From NCBI RefSeq assembly GCF_964204645.1, contig NC_134027.1, forward strand, positions 13,254,485-13,318,484: a DNA stretch of 64,000 nt. The letters are read 5' to 3'. Numbering within the stretch: the first letter of the stretch is position 1; the number at the start of each line of letters is the position of its first letter. Of the stretch, positions 26,187 to 37,663 are shown piece after piece. The stretch is from Tubulanus polymorphus. Taxonomy: Eukaryota > Nemertea > Palaeonemertea > Tubulaniformes > Tubulanidae. The notes below the pieces were generated by a model, which saw only the letters and a list, made by a program, of their open reading frames with translations, was not told the origin of the DNA and did not search any database. Position numbers and translations under genes: made by a program.

Positions 26187-26580
26187 TTTGAGAAGTTTCA
26201 CTTGGGCAGTGGTGGTCAGTGATGGTCAATTTATGAATTTTAATGGCGAATCCTTTCTAGTTTCACACCAAATGCGGTACCGGTATATCGTTCTTTCAAG
26301 AAGTTTCAATTGGTCAGTGGTGGTCAGTGATGGTCAATTTATGAATTTTCAATGGCGACTCCTTTCTAGTTTCACATCAAATGCGGTACCGGTATATCGT
26401 TCTTTCAAGAAGTTTCAATTGGTCAGTGGTGGTCAGTGATGGTCAATTTATTAATTTTCAATGGCGAATCCTTTCTAGTTTGACACCATAACGCGGTATA
26501 TCGTTTTCATATTCGAGAAGTTTGAATTGGTCATTGGTGGTCAGTGATGGTCAGTGATGAATTTGCAATGATGATTCCTT
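26187..26580. repeat. Tandem array, ~109-bp unit, four copies
   Basis: Units begin AAGAAGTTTCAATTGGTCAG at about 26299 and 26408, with diverged copies at about 26190 and 26516, and contain GGTGGTCAGTGATGGTCAAT. Period 108-109 bases. The 83-codon open frame across it is the translated repeat. Confidence 0.85.
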
Positions 26581-27030
26581 AGTAGTTTGAAAACAAACAT
26601 TACATGATGAATTTCCGAAATTCGAAGTCAAGTGTTCAGACTCGGGGATATCTCAATTGGTCAGTTACTGACCATCATGGTGTCACCATTGTGGTCTATA
26701 GCTCAAATGAAACATGTGGAACCGACGAAGGGGCCCAAAAGCGTTAAGTCATTTCCTGGAGTGACGTGATCCAAAAATGCCCTAACTGGAAAAGGCAGTC
26801 TCTCAATTGGATGAAACCAAATCGGACAGGACAATTAAAATTTGGGAGTCACAGGTAGTGGTCTTTCTACGAAGCCCACGCGGTGAGCGTATTATTATGA
26901 AATCTTTTTTTAAACCACCATGTACCACGAAGTAATAAGCATCGTTGTAAGCACTTGAAACAGCCATTAACCACTTGAAACTGTCAGATCAAACATCATA
27001 CCGCATCCCCGCAAAGAGGGGTGGATCAGC
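26581..27030. other. No gene seen
   Basis: Short spacer between the 109-bp array and the gag fragment. No feature recognised. Confidence 0.4.
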
Positions 27031-27054
27031 AAACCGGAGTTTTCATTGGCCTCT

Positions 27055-27560
27055 CTAGACTACCCCGCCAGTACGGGTAGCCGAGCAAACCGGAAAACTC
27101 ATAATGTGATTCCTTCCAAGGTTAGATGCCTCTTTCCCAACGCTCGCTATGTTCCGACCTACAGGTTGGAACCCAAACTCTTGCTCCAATTTTCTCGCTT
27201 CAACCACCATTTCCAGGTATGAATGATATAGCAACAGCGGACGCAGCCCAAGTTTAAATTGCCTGTTAAACAATCCCTGCCAAAACTGCGTCTTCAGTTC
27301 CACCTCATCAATCTGTCCAGGGGCACGACCCCGTATCTCCTCCAACCGGCACGCCCAGAGATTCACACTCTCTCGTCCCTACCTTGCTCTGCCGTATAAA
27401 ATTTTCCGTATACTTGTCTAGCAGTTAAAATCTCCCCAAACAGGGTATCCAGTCGATTGATCACCATGTTCAACGACAAATCTAGACCATACTCACCCTC
27501 AAGGTTAAAAAAACAATCCGCAGTCTCAAATGTTTTGTGACTTTCTCAAAATGTATCAAA
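27055..27560 (-). pseudogene. Gypsy-type gag (capsid) fragment
   Basis: On the minus strand, a region upstream of 27366 gives NRLDTLFGEILTARQVYGKF, and after a one-base frame change the stretch VNLWACRLEEI, then FWQGLFNRQ. The ESV-x-WA-x-RLE pattern followed by an F-GL-like segment is typical of Retrotrans_gag capsid domains. Strand matches the Gypsy pol at 16-21 kb, from which it is 6 kb away, so it may be the displaced 5' part of that element or a separate insertion. It is truncated on both sides. Confidence 0.6.
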
Positions 27561-27834
27561 AATTTAACTAGTTTTTAGTTCATAAGTCCTCAAATATTCA
27601 TAAATGAACAGTTAAAAATTGTTGATACATGTCGACTCTGCCGTAAATCAACCTATTAACAGTCCGGAATGTGGGATAATGTCGGGCTTTAGGGAACATA
27701 GTGCCCCCGAGGTCTTCGCATTAACAGAAAAGATTACGTAAGTGATTCACGCGCAGCGCGCGATAGGCGGACAATAGAAATCTCGTTCGTTCTTTGAGTG
27801 TCACCAATTAAGAGGACCGCTATTGTGAAAATTG

Positions 27835-28130
27835 ACCTTGGGAGGAATATTCCTCCCAAAGTCAATCGATGGAAACTTGACCAAGGGGTTCGATATTCAA
27901 ACAATTGACTTTGGGAGGAATATTCCTCCCGAGGTCAAACGAAGAGAATTTGACCTTCAGGTCTGATATTCAAAGTATTGACTTCGGGAGGAATGTTCCT
28001 CCCTATGTCAAACGAAGGAAAATGGACCTGGTCTGATATTCGAAATAATGTCATATGTCAACTGAAGGAAAATGGAACTGAGTCTAAGATTCAAAGTATA
28101 TTGTTTTAGGGAGGAATATTCCTCCCACCA
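27835..28130. repeat. Degenerate array of perfect palindromes
   Basis: Four or five units spaced about 72 bases each centre on the palindrome GGGAGGAATATTCCTCCC (about 27840, 27912, 28108; one base changed at about 27985; lost near 28040). Around each, TTGACC/GGTCAA extends the dyad. The units between palindromes share GATATTCAAA and AACGAAGGAAAA-like strings. Confidence 0.85.
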
Positions 28131-29054
28131 ACCTGAATTTTTAGAAAGATAGGTATCGGTGTTTGTGGTGTAATTTGTTTTTTACTTTTTAAACAGTACC
28201 CAATAAAGCCAGGTAGATTTATGAATTTCGAGTGATACAATACACAGTACAGTGTTCGAGGTAATGAGACGGTTTGAAACATACATACAATTTTAGAAAA
28301 CTAAATAGATTTAGTATTTTCTTTGTCTAACAGTAAATTGTTGTAACTTTGTCGACCATGAATTGTAATCAGATTGTAATCAGGCGCTTCTCGATAAAGA
28401 TGTAGAGGGGAAATCGTAATTAAAACACGTGCATAACATAGAAATTAAGTTTAAGTTTTGATTATACAGGGAATATATAAGGACTGCTTACAAATTTTTG
28501 CAACACAGCTGCGATGAATCTAAATAGCTTAATACGGCACGAGTTTAGCTAATTTACGGGTTTAAAGGTTCATTTTCAGAGTCAATGGACGTAATTTGAT
28601 AAATGCATTCTTTAAATGGAAATTCTATAGTAATCGATACAAATCATTTACATTAAGTGTTTTGTGTTAATTAAGAATCGTCATTCAAGGATTAAAGATC
28701 ATTATGAAGCTGATACATTTCATTCATGTGGATTCTTCTCTCATTACTAGCGTAAATAGGAGATTCGCGTGTCACGTATAATAAAAATAAAAATATTCGA
28801 GTCGTATTTCTTTCATTAAAGGTCGAAAATTAGCCATTGTCCTAGTGTGCATTATTCTCATTTATACGTAGAAATAAAGTGTATTCGGTATGAGGGTTTG
28901 TTTCTTTCTTCACTCCTTTATACACAATTCAAAAATAGGAGTTAATAAGGAGATTTTTACTCCTCTAGCCGAACTCAGTTCCCATTCAGTTCAGTTCAAG
29001 TTTACATGCATGGGGATCTATGAAATAAGGGAAAATACAATCTAGCCACTGAAC
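28131..29054. other. No gene seen
   Basis: AT-rich sequence left of the long-TIR element. I looked for the missing upstream part of the PolB gene here and did not find it. Confidence 0.45.
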
Positions 29055-31223
29055 GTCGGTTCCTGAACTTCGCTGAAAAAGCTGAAACACTGAAACGCTG
29101 AATCGCTGAAATTAAAACGCTGATATTTCAGGGAATTTCCGAAAAACGCCGAAATTTCAGGGAATTCCCGAAAAACGCTGAAATCGTGCTAGGGACCGAC
29201 AATACACGTTTTGAAATTCTTTCCGGGCCGGTGTCCGCTGCCGAGTCCTGAACCGTCTTTTAGTCTCCACCTTCGGTTACAGAGACATGCATGGGCAGTA
29301 TGTGTGGAGTATACTTCTAGAGGGCCACTTGTTGGACAAATTAATTCGCTTGAAATCCGGATTTTTAATGCATACAGGCAGCATAATGAGGAAAACCCAT
29401 TCACAAACCGTGCAAGCCAACTTAAACACTATGCTCAATATTCCCTGCAAGACGCAAAATATCTTATTTGAACGTTCATGTATAAAACATGAAGTATGGG
29501 TCATACTGATTAGCGTCAACCAATTAATCTAAATCGGGCGAACCATTCAACAACTGTGAATAATTTATTTGCTGTGGCGTGATAATAATTATTTTTTTTT
29601 TGAAGAAATGACATACCAACTGTTAGGAAAATGTACCGATTCTTATTTTTAGACTACTACTGAATCTATAAAAGGAGGAGTCATAGACAAAGTTGATTTG
29701 CTTAGCTGGAGACACTTCTTGTCAAGTACTTCATCTCAAGTACTGGGTGTTTTGTAAGTTTAATTTCAGTATTTATTTATTAAGTGCTGTTCCCTCGAAC
29801 CGCAGTGCTTTCAAACTAGGCCCACCCCATAGGCTATATAGTCCAGGGTGTATTAGCCACTATTCTTTTATATCCTACTAAAATGCACCTTTTTCTATTT
29901 TTAGATTCAGGCTTAGAATGTGCAAATTCTTTGAGATACAGAGAAATCAGATGGCACCAGTAAACTTCAACTGCGAAATTTGCAGCAGGATAGCTGAACG
30001 ACACAATTTTTAAAAATAAGAAGGCTATTCGAATGCTATTTCAATAATAACTTGATTCAACCAGAGAGAAATAAGTCAATTGTGGATGTACAGTACACGC
30101 ACTTTTCTTCCCTGTTTCCTGGTACCAAATTTTTAGTCTTAAGCTAAGCGATATTCTAAGGTATGCTAGTGGATTTCATTAGAATATGAAGCAATGGAAC
30201 CAGAATTCTAGCCAGAGTTAAGCGAACTATTGATTCTGATATAGCCTAATGTAAGAACTGATTTCCTTTGTGTACTCTTGCAGAATATGTATTATTTCAA
30301 GCTGTTAAATAATATAGTTAGACAAACGTCCAATTATTGGATCTTTCTTGTTGACTCGTTTAATTTTGTGAGTTAAGAGTTCCAGTCAATCCACAATGTG
30401 CAGTGCCTAGCCTTCATCTACACTAAAGCCAAGCCTGTGTATGGGAAAATATCGTTCGACTCCTATAGGCCAGACAAATCAAAGCATGCAATACATTGCA
30501 GATAATAGTCTCCGGCAAGTCGAAAGAGAAAGTAAACCAGGTTTTACCCTATACCCTACCGGGGAACAAAGACACTTAAAGACTCCTTCCTCCTGGTAGA
30601 AATTGTTGAAATATGGCACCCAATCGTAGCAATGCTAAGTACAGTATACTATGACGGTTGAACCTTTATTAACGAATTTCAATGACACCGAAAATAGAAT
30701 CAAAATAATCATTAGTTCCATGCTAGCACTTAATTTGGGTTATCAGGTTCAGCCTAACTGTACTTTCATTCAGCTACTACTTGTATGAGACTTGGCAATG
30801 ATAAGTTGCAAGAAATCACCAAACATAAGAAAAAATATTGTGAATTAATATTACTGTAATTAAGAATTTATTCAATTGAAGTGATAACTTCATTGTTAGA
30901 TCGTACCGGTATATGCACATAAAACTATGGCAAAAAACACATCTAACAATCCACGCAATCCGCAATCGATCAAGTCGATCATGACGACGACCTTAAGGCA
31001 TGTCTTTGTAACCGAAGGAAGAGCATAAAACACGGTTCAGGACTCGTCAGCGGACACCGGCCCAGAATGATTTTCAAAACGTGTATTGTCGGTACCTAGC
31101 ACGATTTCAGCGTTTTTCGGGAATTCCCTGAAATTTCGGCGTTTTTCGGAAATTCCCTGAAATTTCAGCGTTTTTATTTCAGCTTTTCGGTGTTTCAGCT
31201 TTTTCAGCGAAGTTCAGGAACCG
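29055..31223. mobile_element. 2.2-kb element with ~235-bp terminal inverted repeats
   Basis: The left end GGTTCCTGAACTTCGCTGAA (29055-29290) is inverted at 30990-31223. The TIRs are internally repetitive, with iterated CTGAAATTTCAGGGAATTCC / CCGAAAAACG motifs. The 1.7-kb interior shows no protein I recognise; open frames at 29211-29532 overlap the TIR edge and look spurious. The right TIR abuts the PolB coding sequence within 5 bases. No clear target duplication is seen. It may be a non-autonomous DNA element that inserted at, or helped truncate, the 5' end of PolB. Confidence 0.75.
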
Positions 31224-31227
31224 TTTA

Positions 31228-34095
31228 GATTCTTATAGATTTCTAGCAAGTTCATTAGATAATTTAGCAAAAAGTTTAGTTGATAATGATTTTGTTATAA
31301 CTCGATATTATTATCCAAATGAACAAGATTTTAAATTATTGAGATATAAAGGTGCAATTCCTTATTCATTTTATAAAACACACAATGATTTTAATGTAAC
31401 AGAATTATTAAAAGATCAATTTTATGATCAATTAAAAGAGGAGTATGTGAAAGGCGAAGTGTTTAATAGAACATTAAATATTCGGAACCATTTTAAGATG
31501 AAAAATCATGGTGAATTAGTTGATTTATATTTAAAAACAGATGTTATGATATTGGCTGACATATTTGAAAAATTTAGAGAAGTTAATTTGAATCATTTTA
31601 ATGTTGATCCTTGTTATTGCTACTCTAGTCCTGGTTTACCCTGGCAATGTGGTTTAAAATACACAAATGTAGAATTAGATTTATTAAAAGAACCAGACAT
31701 GGTTCTATTATTTGAAAAATCAATTAGAGGTGGAATTAGTGGTGTTATGGGAGATAGATATTTTAAAGCAAATGATGAATATAAATTATTATATATTGAC
31801 GCCAATAATTTATATGGTTGGGCAATGATGCAACCTCAACCATACAAAAATTTTATATTAACAGAAGTTGAAAATGGTGATAAAACTGATTGCGCAATTG
31901 CGAGTTTAAAAGATGAAGCACCAATTTGTTATTTCTTTGTAGTTGATTTAGAATATCCTGAAAATATAAAGTTTAAAACAAGAAACTTACCTTATTGCCC
32001 AGAACATTTAACCGTAGATGATAGTTATTTAAGTGAATACCAGAAGAAAATAAAACCGAAAGATCATGTTTTTACAGAAAAATTAATACTTACTCAAAAT
32101 AATAAATACAATTATATTGTTCATTATAGAATGTTAAAATTTTATCAAAAACAAGGAATGAAATTAAAGAAAGTACATAGATATATTGAATTTCAATCGA
32201 AGTGGTTAGAAAAATATATAGATTTCAATACTCAACAGAGAACCATATCAAAAACAGATTTTGAAAAAGATTTCTTCAAATTAATGAATAAAAGTTTTTA
32301 TGGTAAAACATGCGAAAATATTAGAAATAGAAATGATATTGAATTAGTAAATAATTCTGAAAGATTAAGACATTTACAATCAAGTCCTAGACATTTAGGA
32401 AATAAAAGATTTGAAGATTATTAACAGCAGTTAAATTAAAAAGAACGTCAATGAAATTTAATAAACCTATATTCATTGGTTCACCTGTTTTAGAAGTAGA
32501 AAAATTATTAATGTATGATTTTTATTATAATGTTTTACAACCACTTTTTGGGGAAAAGCATATTGAAATATTATATTTTGATTCTGTAACAGCAGACACC
32601 CCAATATCATTAAAATACAATAACCAAATATTAATTAGAAGAATTTCAGAAAAAATTCCAAAACAAAATGAATGTTATATTTCGTATGGTGAAAAAGAAT
32701 TAATACAAATAAATGAATTAATGGATGTTTGGACAAGAAATGGATGGAAAAAATTAAAGAATACTATTAGGCATAAAACAAATAAGAAAATCTATAGAGT
32801 TAGAACTAAATTAGGGTTTGTAGATGTTACAGAAGATCATAGTTTAATTAAACGAAATGGTGATGAAATAAAACCAACTGATATAAAAATTGGGGATGAA
32901 TTATTACATAAAAGATTTTTCCAAAGAATGAATCATATGTCATTTGATGAAATAATTGATAATATTTATAATATAGAACCCGAAACATTAGAAGAAAAAG
33001 AATATTTTATCAAAGGGGTTTTTATGGGAGATGGTTCAGCAGGTGTGTATAATTATGTTAGTGGAACTCAATATTGTTGGTATTTATGTAATCAGGATTT
33101 GAAATTATTAGAATGAATAAAGAAATACTGTGAAGAAGTTTATTCACATAAAACATTTAAAATCATAGATGTTATGAAATCATCACAATGTTATAGAATA
33201 CACGTGAATAATACTAAAGATTTTGCAATTAAATATAATGATGAATTCTATATTCATGCAATAGTGAAAAGTAATACTTCAACTAAAGAAAAGATAGTTC
33301 CAGATTATGTATTAAATGCAAAATATAATTTAAGAAAATAGTTCTTCATTGGATTCTATGCTGCAGATGGCACTAAAAAATTTACAAAACAGAAAACTAT
33401 ATCTTTAACACAAAAAGGAAAAGTTGCTATATCAAGATTAAATATATTATGCAGTTCATTAGGATTTAATATGAATATAGAATTAATTAAATCTAAACCA
33501 AATTGTTTTAATTTAAGGTATACAGAAAAAGATTTAACTGAAGAAGTTAGAGATTTATTCGAAATATATAAACCATCAGATTATGTTTATGATTTATCAA
33601 CTGAAGATGGAGCATTTAACTGTGGATTTCCATTAATAGCCAAAAATACTGACGCCTTCATAATAAAAATCAAGACAAATGACATAACAAAAGACTTAAA
33701 AAAATTAAAACATGATTTTGATTTTAGCAATTATCCTAAAGATCAGGAACTATTTAGCAATGATAATGAAAAGATTCCTGGTAAATGTAAAGATGAATTA
33801 GGGGGTGATGAAATGATTGAATTTGTTGGGATAAGAAGTAAAATGTATAGTTACAGAACAAAAGATCATGAAGCTAAAAAGTTAAAAGGAATAACAAAAC
33901 ATGTGGTTGATAAACATCAAGATTATATAAAGTGTTTATATAACTCAATTGTAATGAAACACAAAATGAATTGTTTAAGATCAGAAGATCACGAGATGTA
34001 CATTAATGAAGTTGAAAAAACTAGTTTGAATCCATTTGATGATAAAAGGCATATTTTAGATGATGGTATAAAAAACATTACCTTATGGTTATTAA
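31228..34095 (+). pseudogene. polB: Protein-primed DNA polymerase B, interrupted by an intein
   Basis: This would replicate the element's DNA from a protein primer. It begins inside the exonuclease domain with LDSYRFLASSLD (Exo II region); Exo III is YLKTDVMILAD. Motif A is IDANNLYGWAM (about 31797), motif B KLMNKSFYGKTCENIRNR (about 32280), and motif C is split by an intein: YFD at 32574-32582 and TDA at 33648. The C-terminus has LDDGIK and then a frameshift in an A run (34071-34076); the other frame gives the expected LPYGY end and a stop at 34093-34095. Breaks: missing N-terminus, frame change between 32395 and 32450, stops at 33114-33116 and 33339-33341 (both in the intein), and the C-terminal A-run shift. 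The motif C Ser is Ala. Confidence 0.9.
32583..33647 (+). other. Intein with LAGLIDADG homing endonuclease, in PolB motif C
   Basis: A 355-codon insertion lies between Asp and Thr of the YxDTDS motif, the site called pol-c. The N-terminal splice block is SVTADTPISL (Ser1), block B is DVTEDHSLI, the endonuclease motifs are FIKGVFMGDGSAG and FFIGFYAADGTKK, block F is YVYDLSTEDGAF, and the C-terminal block is PLIAKN followed by Thr+1. The terminal Asn and the +1 Thr needed for splicing are present; the usual penultimate His is Lys. One TGA (33114-33116) and one TAG (33339-33341) lie in the endonuclease part, so this copy cannot be translated through. Pol-c inteins occur in archaeal PolB and in giant-virus PolB. 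Confidence 0.9.
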
Positions 34096-34955
34096 AATGG
34101 ATCAATATCATCAAACTCGAAATCACTATTGGTTTCTTCTTTTTCATTTAATTGTTCTTGTATAATTTGTTTAGGTTCTTCCATTTCATTTTTCTCATTT
34201 AAATAAAGTTCTATCTTGTACCACATTTCATCTCGCTCCTTTTGTTTCTTTTTGTTTGTTAATTCGTCAAATGGAATTATAATATCGATGTTTAAATAAT
34301 TTACAATCTTATTTAAAAAGAATTCATAATTAATTGAATCTGTTATTCTATTATCCACATAATATCTCAATATTTGTTTGAATGTTTCTTTTATATTTTC
34401 CATATCTTCTTCTGTTAATTTAGGTTTTTTATAATAATCGTTAAATAATAAATATAAATACATTTTCTTTTCTTGTGTGTTAAATGTTGATGGAATAATT
34501 GTTTTTATTATATCTTTTTTAGTTATTTCACCATTTTTATTTTCTATTATTTTCATTTTTTCAAGCCATTGCTTATATTGTGGTGTATGATCTTCCATAG
34601 AAAATATCTTAGATATTTCATCTAGATATTTTAATTTTGGTTCTATAAGAATATCTCTAGTTTTTTCATCACCCCATAAATTTTTTGCCATCCACATTCA
34701 TTACAAAATATCACAGGACCTTCTTGTCTTAAGTACACATAAATACATTTTGGGCATTTTTTTCTAACATTTCTTAGTAATAGATCTTCATTAAGCTCTT
34801 GGTATTTTCTTACGTTTTCTTTATGTTTCATTGTTCTATTATGTAGATTTGAATTACTTGTTGTAAAAATCAATTTACAATATTTACAATAATATGTTTT
34901 TCTTGTTAATTCATTATATTGTTTTTCTAACTTTTCGACTGTTTCTTTATCTATA
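34092..34955 (-). pseudogene. VLTF3-like late transcription factor
   Basis: Read on the minus strand, the N-terminal part has a C2H2-like finger (YYCKYCK...NRTMKH, about 34900-34830) then a zinc ribbon CPKC...CNECG (about 34760-34690). A one-base shift in an A run (about 34680-34687) leads to a 200-codon frame with QYKQWLEKM, ILRYYVDNR, YEFFLNKIVNYLNI and ERDEMWYKIE. The order zinc ribbon, then F/YKxWL, then a long helical core ending in an x-D-x-x-W-x-x-I motif, matches the VLTF3 (poxvirus A2L) family of NCLDV late transcription factors. The N-terminus is cut at about 34955 with no Met before the finger. Its stop overlaps the PolB stop, tail to tail. The assignment comes from motif layout, with no alignment behind it. 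Confidence 0.65.
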
Positions 34956-35166
34956 AATTAGAAGATTTAAATGGTGAAGAAGTTGATGGGTATTTTTATG
35001 AAGAAGAATTGAGTTTAACTACTGAAAATCTAGAACAAGAATATAAAATTGAAAAGTATTAAAAACAAAAACTGTTAAAAGAAAAAAATATTCTTTAGTA
35101 AAATGGGTTGGATGGCCAGATAAATTCAATGAATGGATATTATCAAGTAAAATTAAAAATATATAA
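34955..35166 (+). pseudogene. Polinton integrase, C-terminal chromodomain only
   Basis: The plus-strand frame from 34955 gives LEDLNGEEVDGYFYEEEL, the segment typical of polinton rve integrases before their chromodomain. After a frame change near 35058 comes YSLVKWVGWPDKFNEWI, the chromodomain core. The stop TAA (35164-35166) directly precedes the ATPase ATG. The catalytic DDE core is absent: the sequence joins the truncated VLTF3-like gene head to head at about 34955, which looks like a deletion junction. Confidence 0.8.
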
Positions 35167-35362
35167 ATGAATAAGGAATTATTTATATTTGAAACTCATA
35201 ATATGTTAATTTCTGGCGTAACAAATTGTGGAAAAACTTATCTTATATTAAATTTATTAGAAACTGTTTATAAAAACTATTTTGATAATATAGTATTATT
35301 TTGAATAACCATAGAAGCGATAACATTAAAAACCTCATTTTCTAATGAGTAACTACAGTTTA

Positions 35363-35402
35363 TTAACACGAACGTTTTCGGGATCATATCCCCTCATCAG
35401 GT
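35363..35402 (-). ncRNA. Hammerhead ribozyme motif, left PLE inverted repeat
   Basis: On the minus strand the core CTGATGA is followed by a stem II hairpin GGGAT-ATG-ATCCC and then GAAA, with a short ACG...CGT stem III. This is the compact hammerhead layout known from Penelope-like elements, where it lies in the terminal repeats. It is identical to the right copy. Confidence 0.8.
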
Positions 35403-35534
35403 GAAATACAAGTGAATCAAATGATTAAACTACAGGTTTATATACAACATAAGTTACAAAATTACAAGTGCTAAATTCTAAGCTAATTACAAACCAAGTA
35501 TTTAATTACAAACTAATTATTTGAATACATTTAG

Positions 35535-37663
35535 GTGAGAAATTTATGCGAGAAATTGACCTGGATTCAAACAATCATTTGGCTCACTAGACTTAACCAG
35601 AAAGGCAGGAAACTAACTTCGGAAACACAGCAACGTCATGAACGCAAGCTTTTAAACTTGTGGAAAGATCAGCGTCACCCAGCACCGGATTGCTTAATCA
35701 ATAGATCAAATTATCAACTATCCCTAGAAGAAACTGAGATACTACGTTACGGCTTAAAGCATCACATTCTTCCGAAAAATATCAACGAAATCGACCTTAA
35801 ATCACGTATTGAAAAAACTGTTTACCACAAAAATAGGACTATATCTGGCGGCGAACCGAATGTGAATAACTCTTTCCTTGAAAGTATTAGACATGCGACC
35901 ATCTCATTTATCAACAGCGCTAAATCAGTATGTGGCTCGACCTGGAACCGACGTTTCTACCGTACGATTGAAAAACTTCGAAAAAACAAGGACATTAAGA
36001 TCTGCTCATTTGACAAAGGCAACGGCATTGTTATTTTGGACTGTAACGAATATTTCGATAAATTAGATAAAATTGTATTTGATAAAAGTAAATTTACTGA
36101 AATCAAAAATGTGAGAAAGAATCACCCAGTCATATCTAATGAAACCAAAATCTGCGGATTTCTGAGAAAACATGTGAAACAGTATGTAAGTTCAGAAATA
36201 TTTGATTCTATCTACCCAAGCGGTAGCCAACCTGGTAAATTATATGGTTTGTGCAAAGTGCATAAAGATAACTTTCCATTTCGACCCGTTGTATCAATGA
36301 TCGACACTGCTGAATATAACCTGGCCAAATATCTCGATAAAATCATTAAACCACATATACCGTCTAAATTCATGTTAAATAGCACTTGGGAGTTCCTTAA
36401 AAAACTGAAACAATTCGTTTTAAACCTTCTGATATTCTAATAAGTTTTGATGTAGAGTCACTTTTCACTAATGTTCCATTGAAAGAAACCATTGATATAG
36501 TTTCCGATTATATATATGCTTCCGACTCTAAACCTACATATGATCAGGCTACATTCAAAGAATTACTTAAAATCGCAACTTCGGGTTTGTTTATGTACAA
36601 TGATCGTATTTTCAAGCAAGTTGATGGGGTCACCATGGGCAGCCCCTTAGGCCCAACCTTAGCGAACTTTTGTCTTGCCCATCTTGAAAACTTGCTCCTC
36701 TCCAAAACTAATTACAAACCGACATTATACCTGAGATACGTGGACGATATATTCGGCATATTTCGAAATGTATCCAGTTATAGACTATTTTTTGAAGAAT
36801 TGAATCGCCTCCATTCTAACCTTAAATTCACTTTTGAACTAGGTCCTAATCTATTACCTTTTCTCGATACCGAAATACAAATTCCGTTAGAAACCGGAAG
36901 TGACTTTATATCTCGAGTGTACAGGAAAGCTTCCAACACAGGCCTACTTTTGAACTTCAACGCCATGTGTCCGTATAAATGGAAAATAGGACTCATCAAT
37001 ACCATGCTTTTTCGTGCCTACAATATTTGCAGTGATTGGACCATCTTTTCAGAAGAAATCAATTTCTTGAAAAATCTGTTTAAATCTAATGCGTTTCCTA
37101 TTCATGTCATCGATCAATGTATTAATAGATTTTTGAAATCAAAACAGAACTCAGAACCTCAACCGAAACCTGTTGAAGATGGAATTGATCTATTCATTTC
37201 ATTACCGTATATTGGTAACCCGTCAATCCTATTTGCCCGAAAATTAAAATATCTATTTAAAAGGAATTTTGAAATCAACTTGAAATGTGCATTCACTACG
37301 ACCAAAATTAAGAATTTTTTCTCTTTGAAATGTGCTACCCCTAAATCGCTGAAGGCTAAAGTCATATATAAATTTAATTGTTTATGTGATATAAACACTT
37401 CCTATATTGGGAAAACTAAACGACATTTGGCCATCAGGATTAAGGAACACAGATCAAAGACTTCTGCGATTGGACAACATCTCGCAATTTGTCACACTTG
37501 TGATCAGGAATTCAGTAACAACAAATTCAAAATTCTAGACAAAGGTTCATCTGATCTCGACTGTAAAATTAGGGAGGCCCTGTTTATTAAAGCGCAACGA
37601 CCCTCTTTAAATCAACAATTATTTCAAAACGGCTCATCCTTTATTCTAAATGTATTCAAATAA
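35535..37663 (+). pseudogene. PLE reverse transcriptase with GIY-YIG endonuclease
   Basis: The N-terminal region contains the PLE-type ICSFDKGNGIVILD (DKG) motif. RT motifs follow: SFDVESLFTNVPL, TMGSPLGPTLANF, and the catalytic YVDDIFGIF. The C-terminus is a GIY-YIG nuclease: SYIGKTKRHLAIRIKEH, then a C-x-C-like linker and IREALFIKAQRPSLN. A single-base indel at about 36405-36425 separates two long frames (35535-36440 and 36479-37663); otherwise it is open, so it is either recently dead or intact with an assembly error. There is no ATG before 35535 in this frame; the N-terminus is uncertain. The stop lies inside the right inverted repeat. Confidence 0.9.

Noticed and set aside
27835-28130. 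CRISPR-like array
   Set aside because: The repeats are palindromes with diverged, related spacers in eukaryotic DNA, and no cas gene is near.
31228-34095. Giant-virus contamination as the source of PolB plus intein
   Set aside because: The same locus holds a polinton integrase chromodomain and packaging ATPase, and a Penelope-like element has inserted into it; metazoan TE sequence lies on both sides. Not fully excluded without reads.
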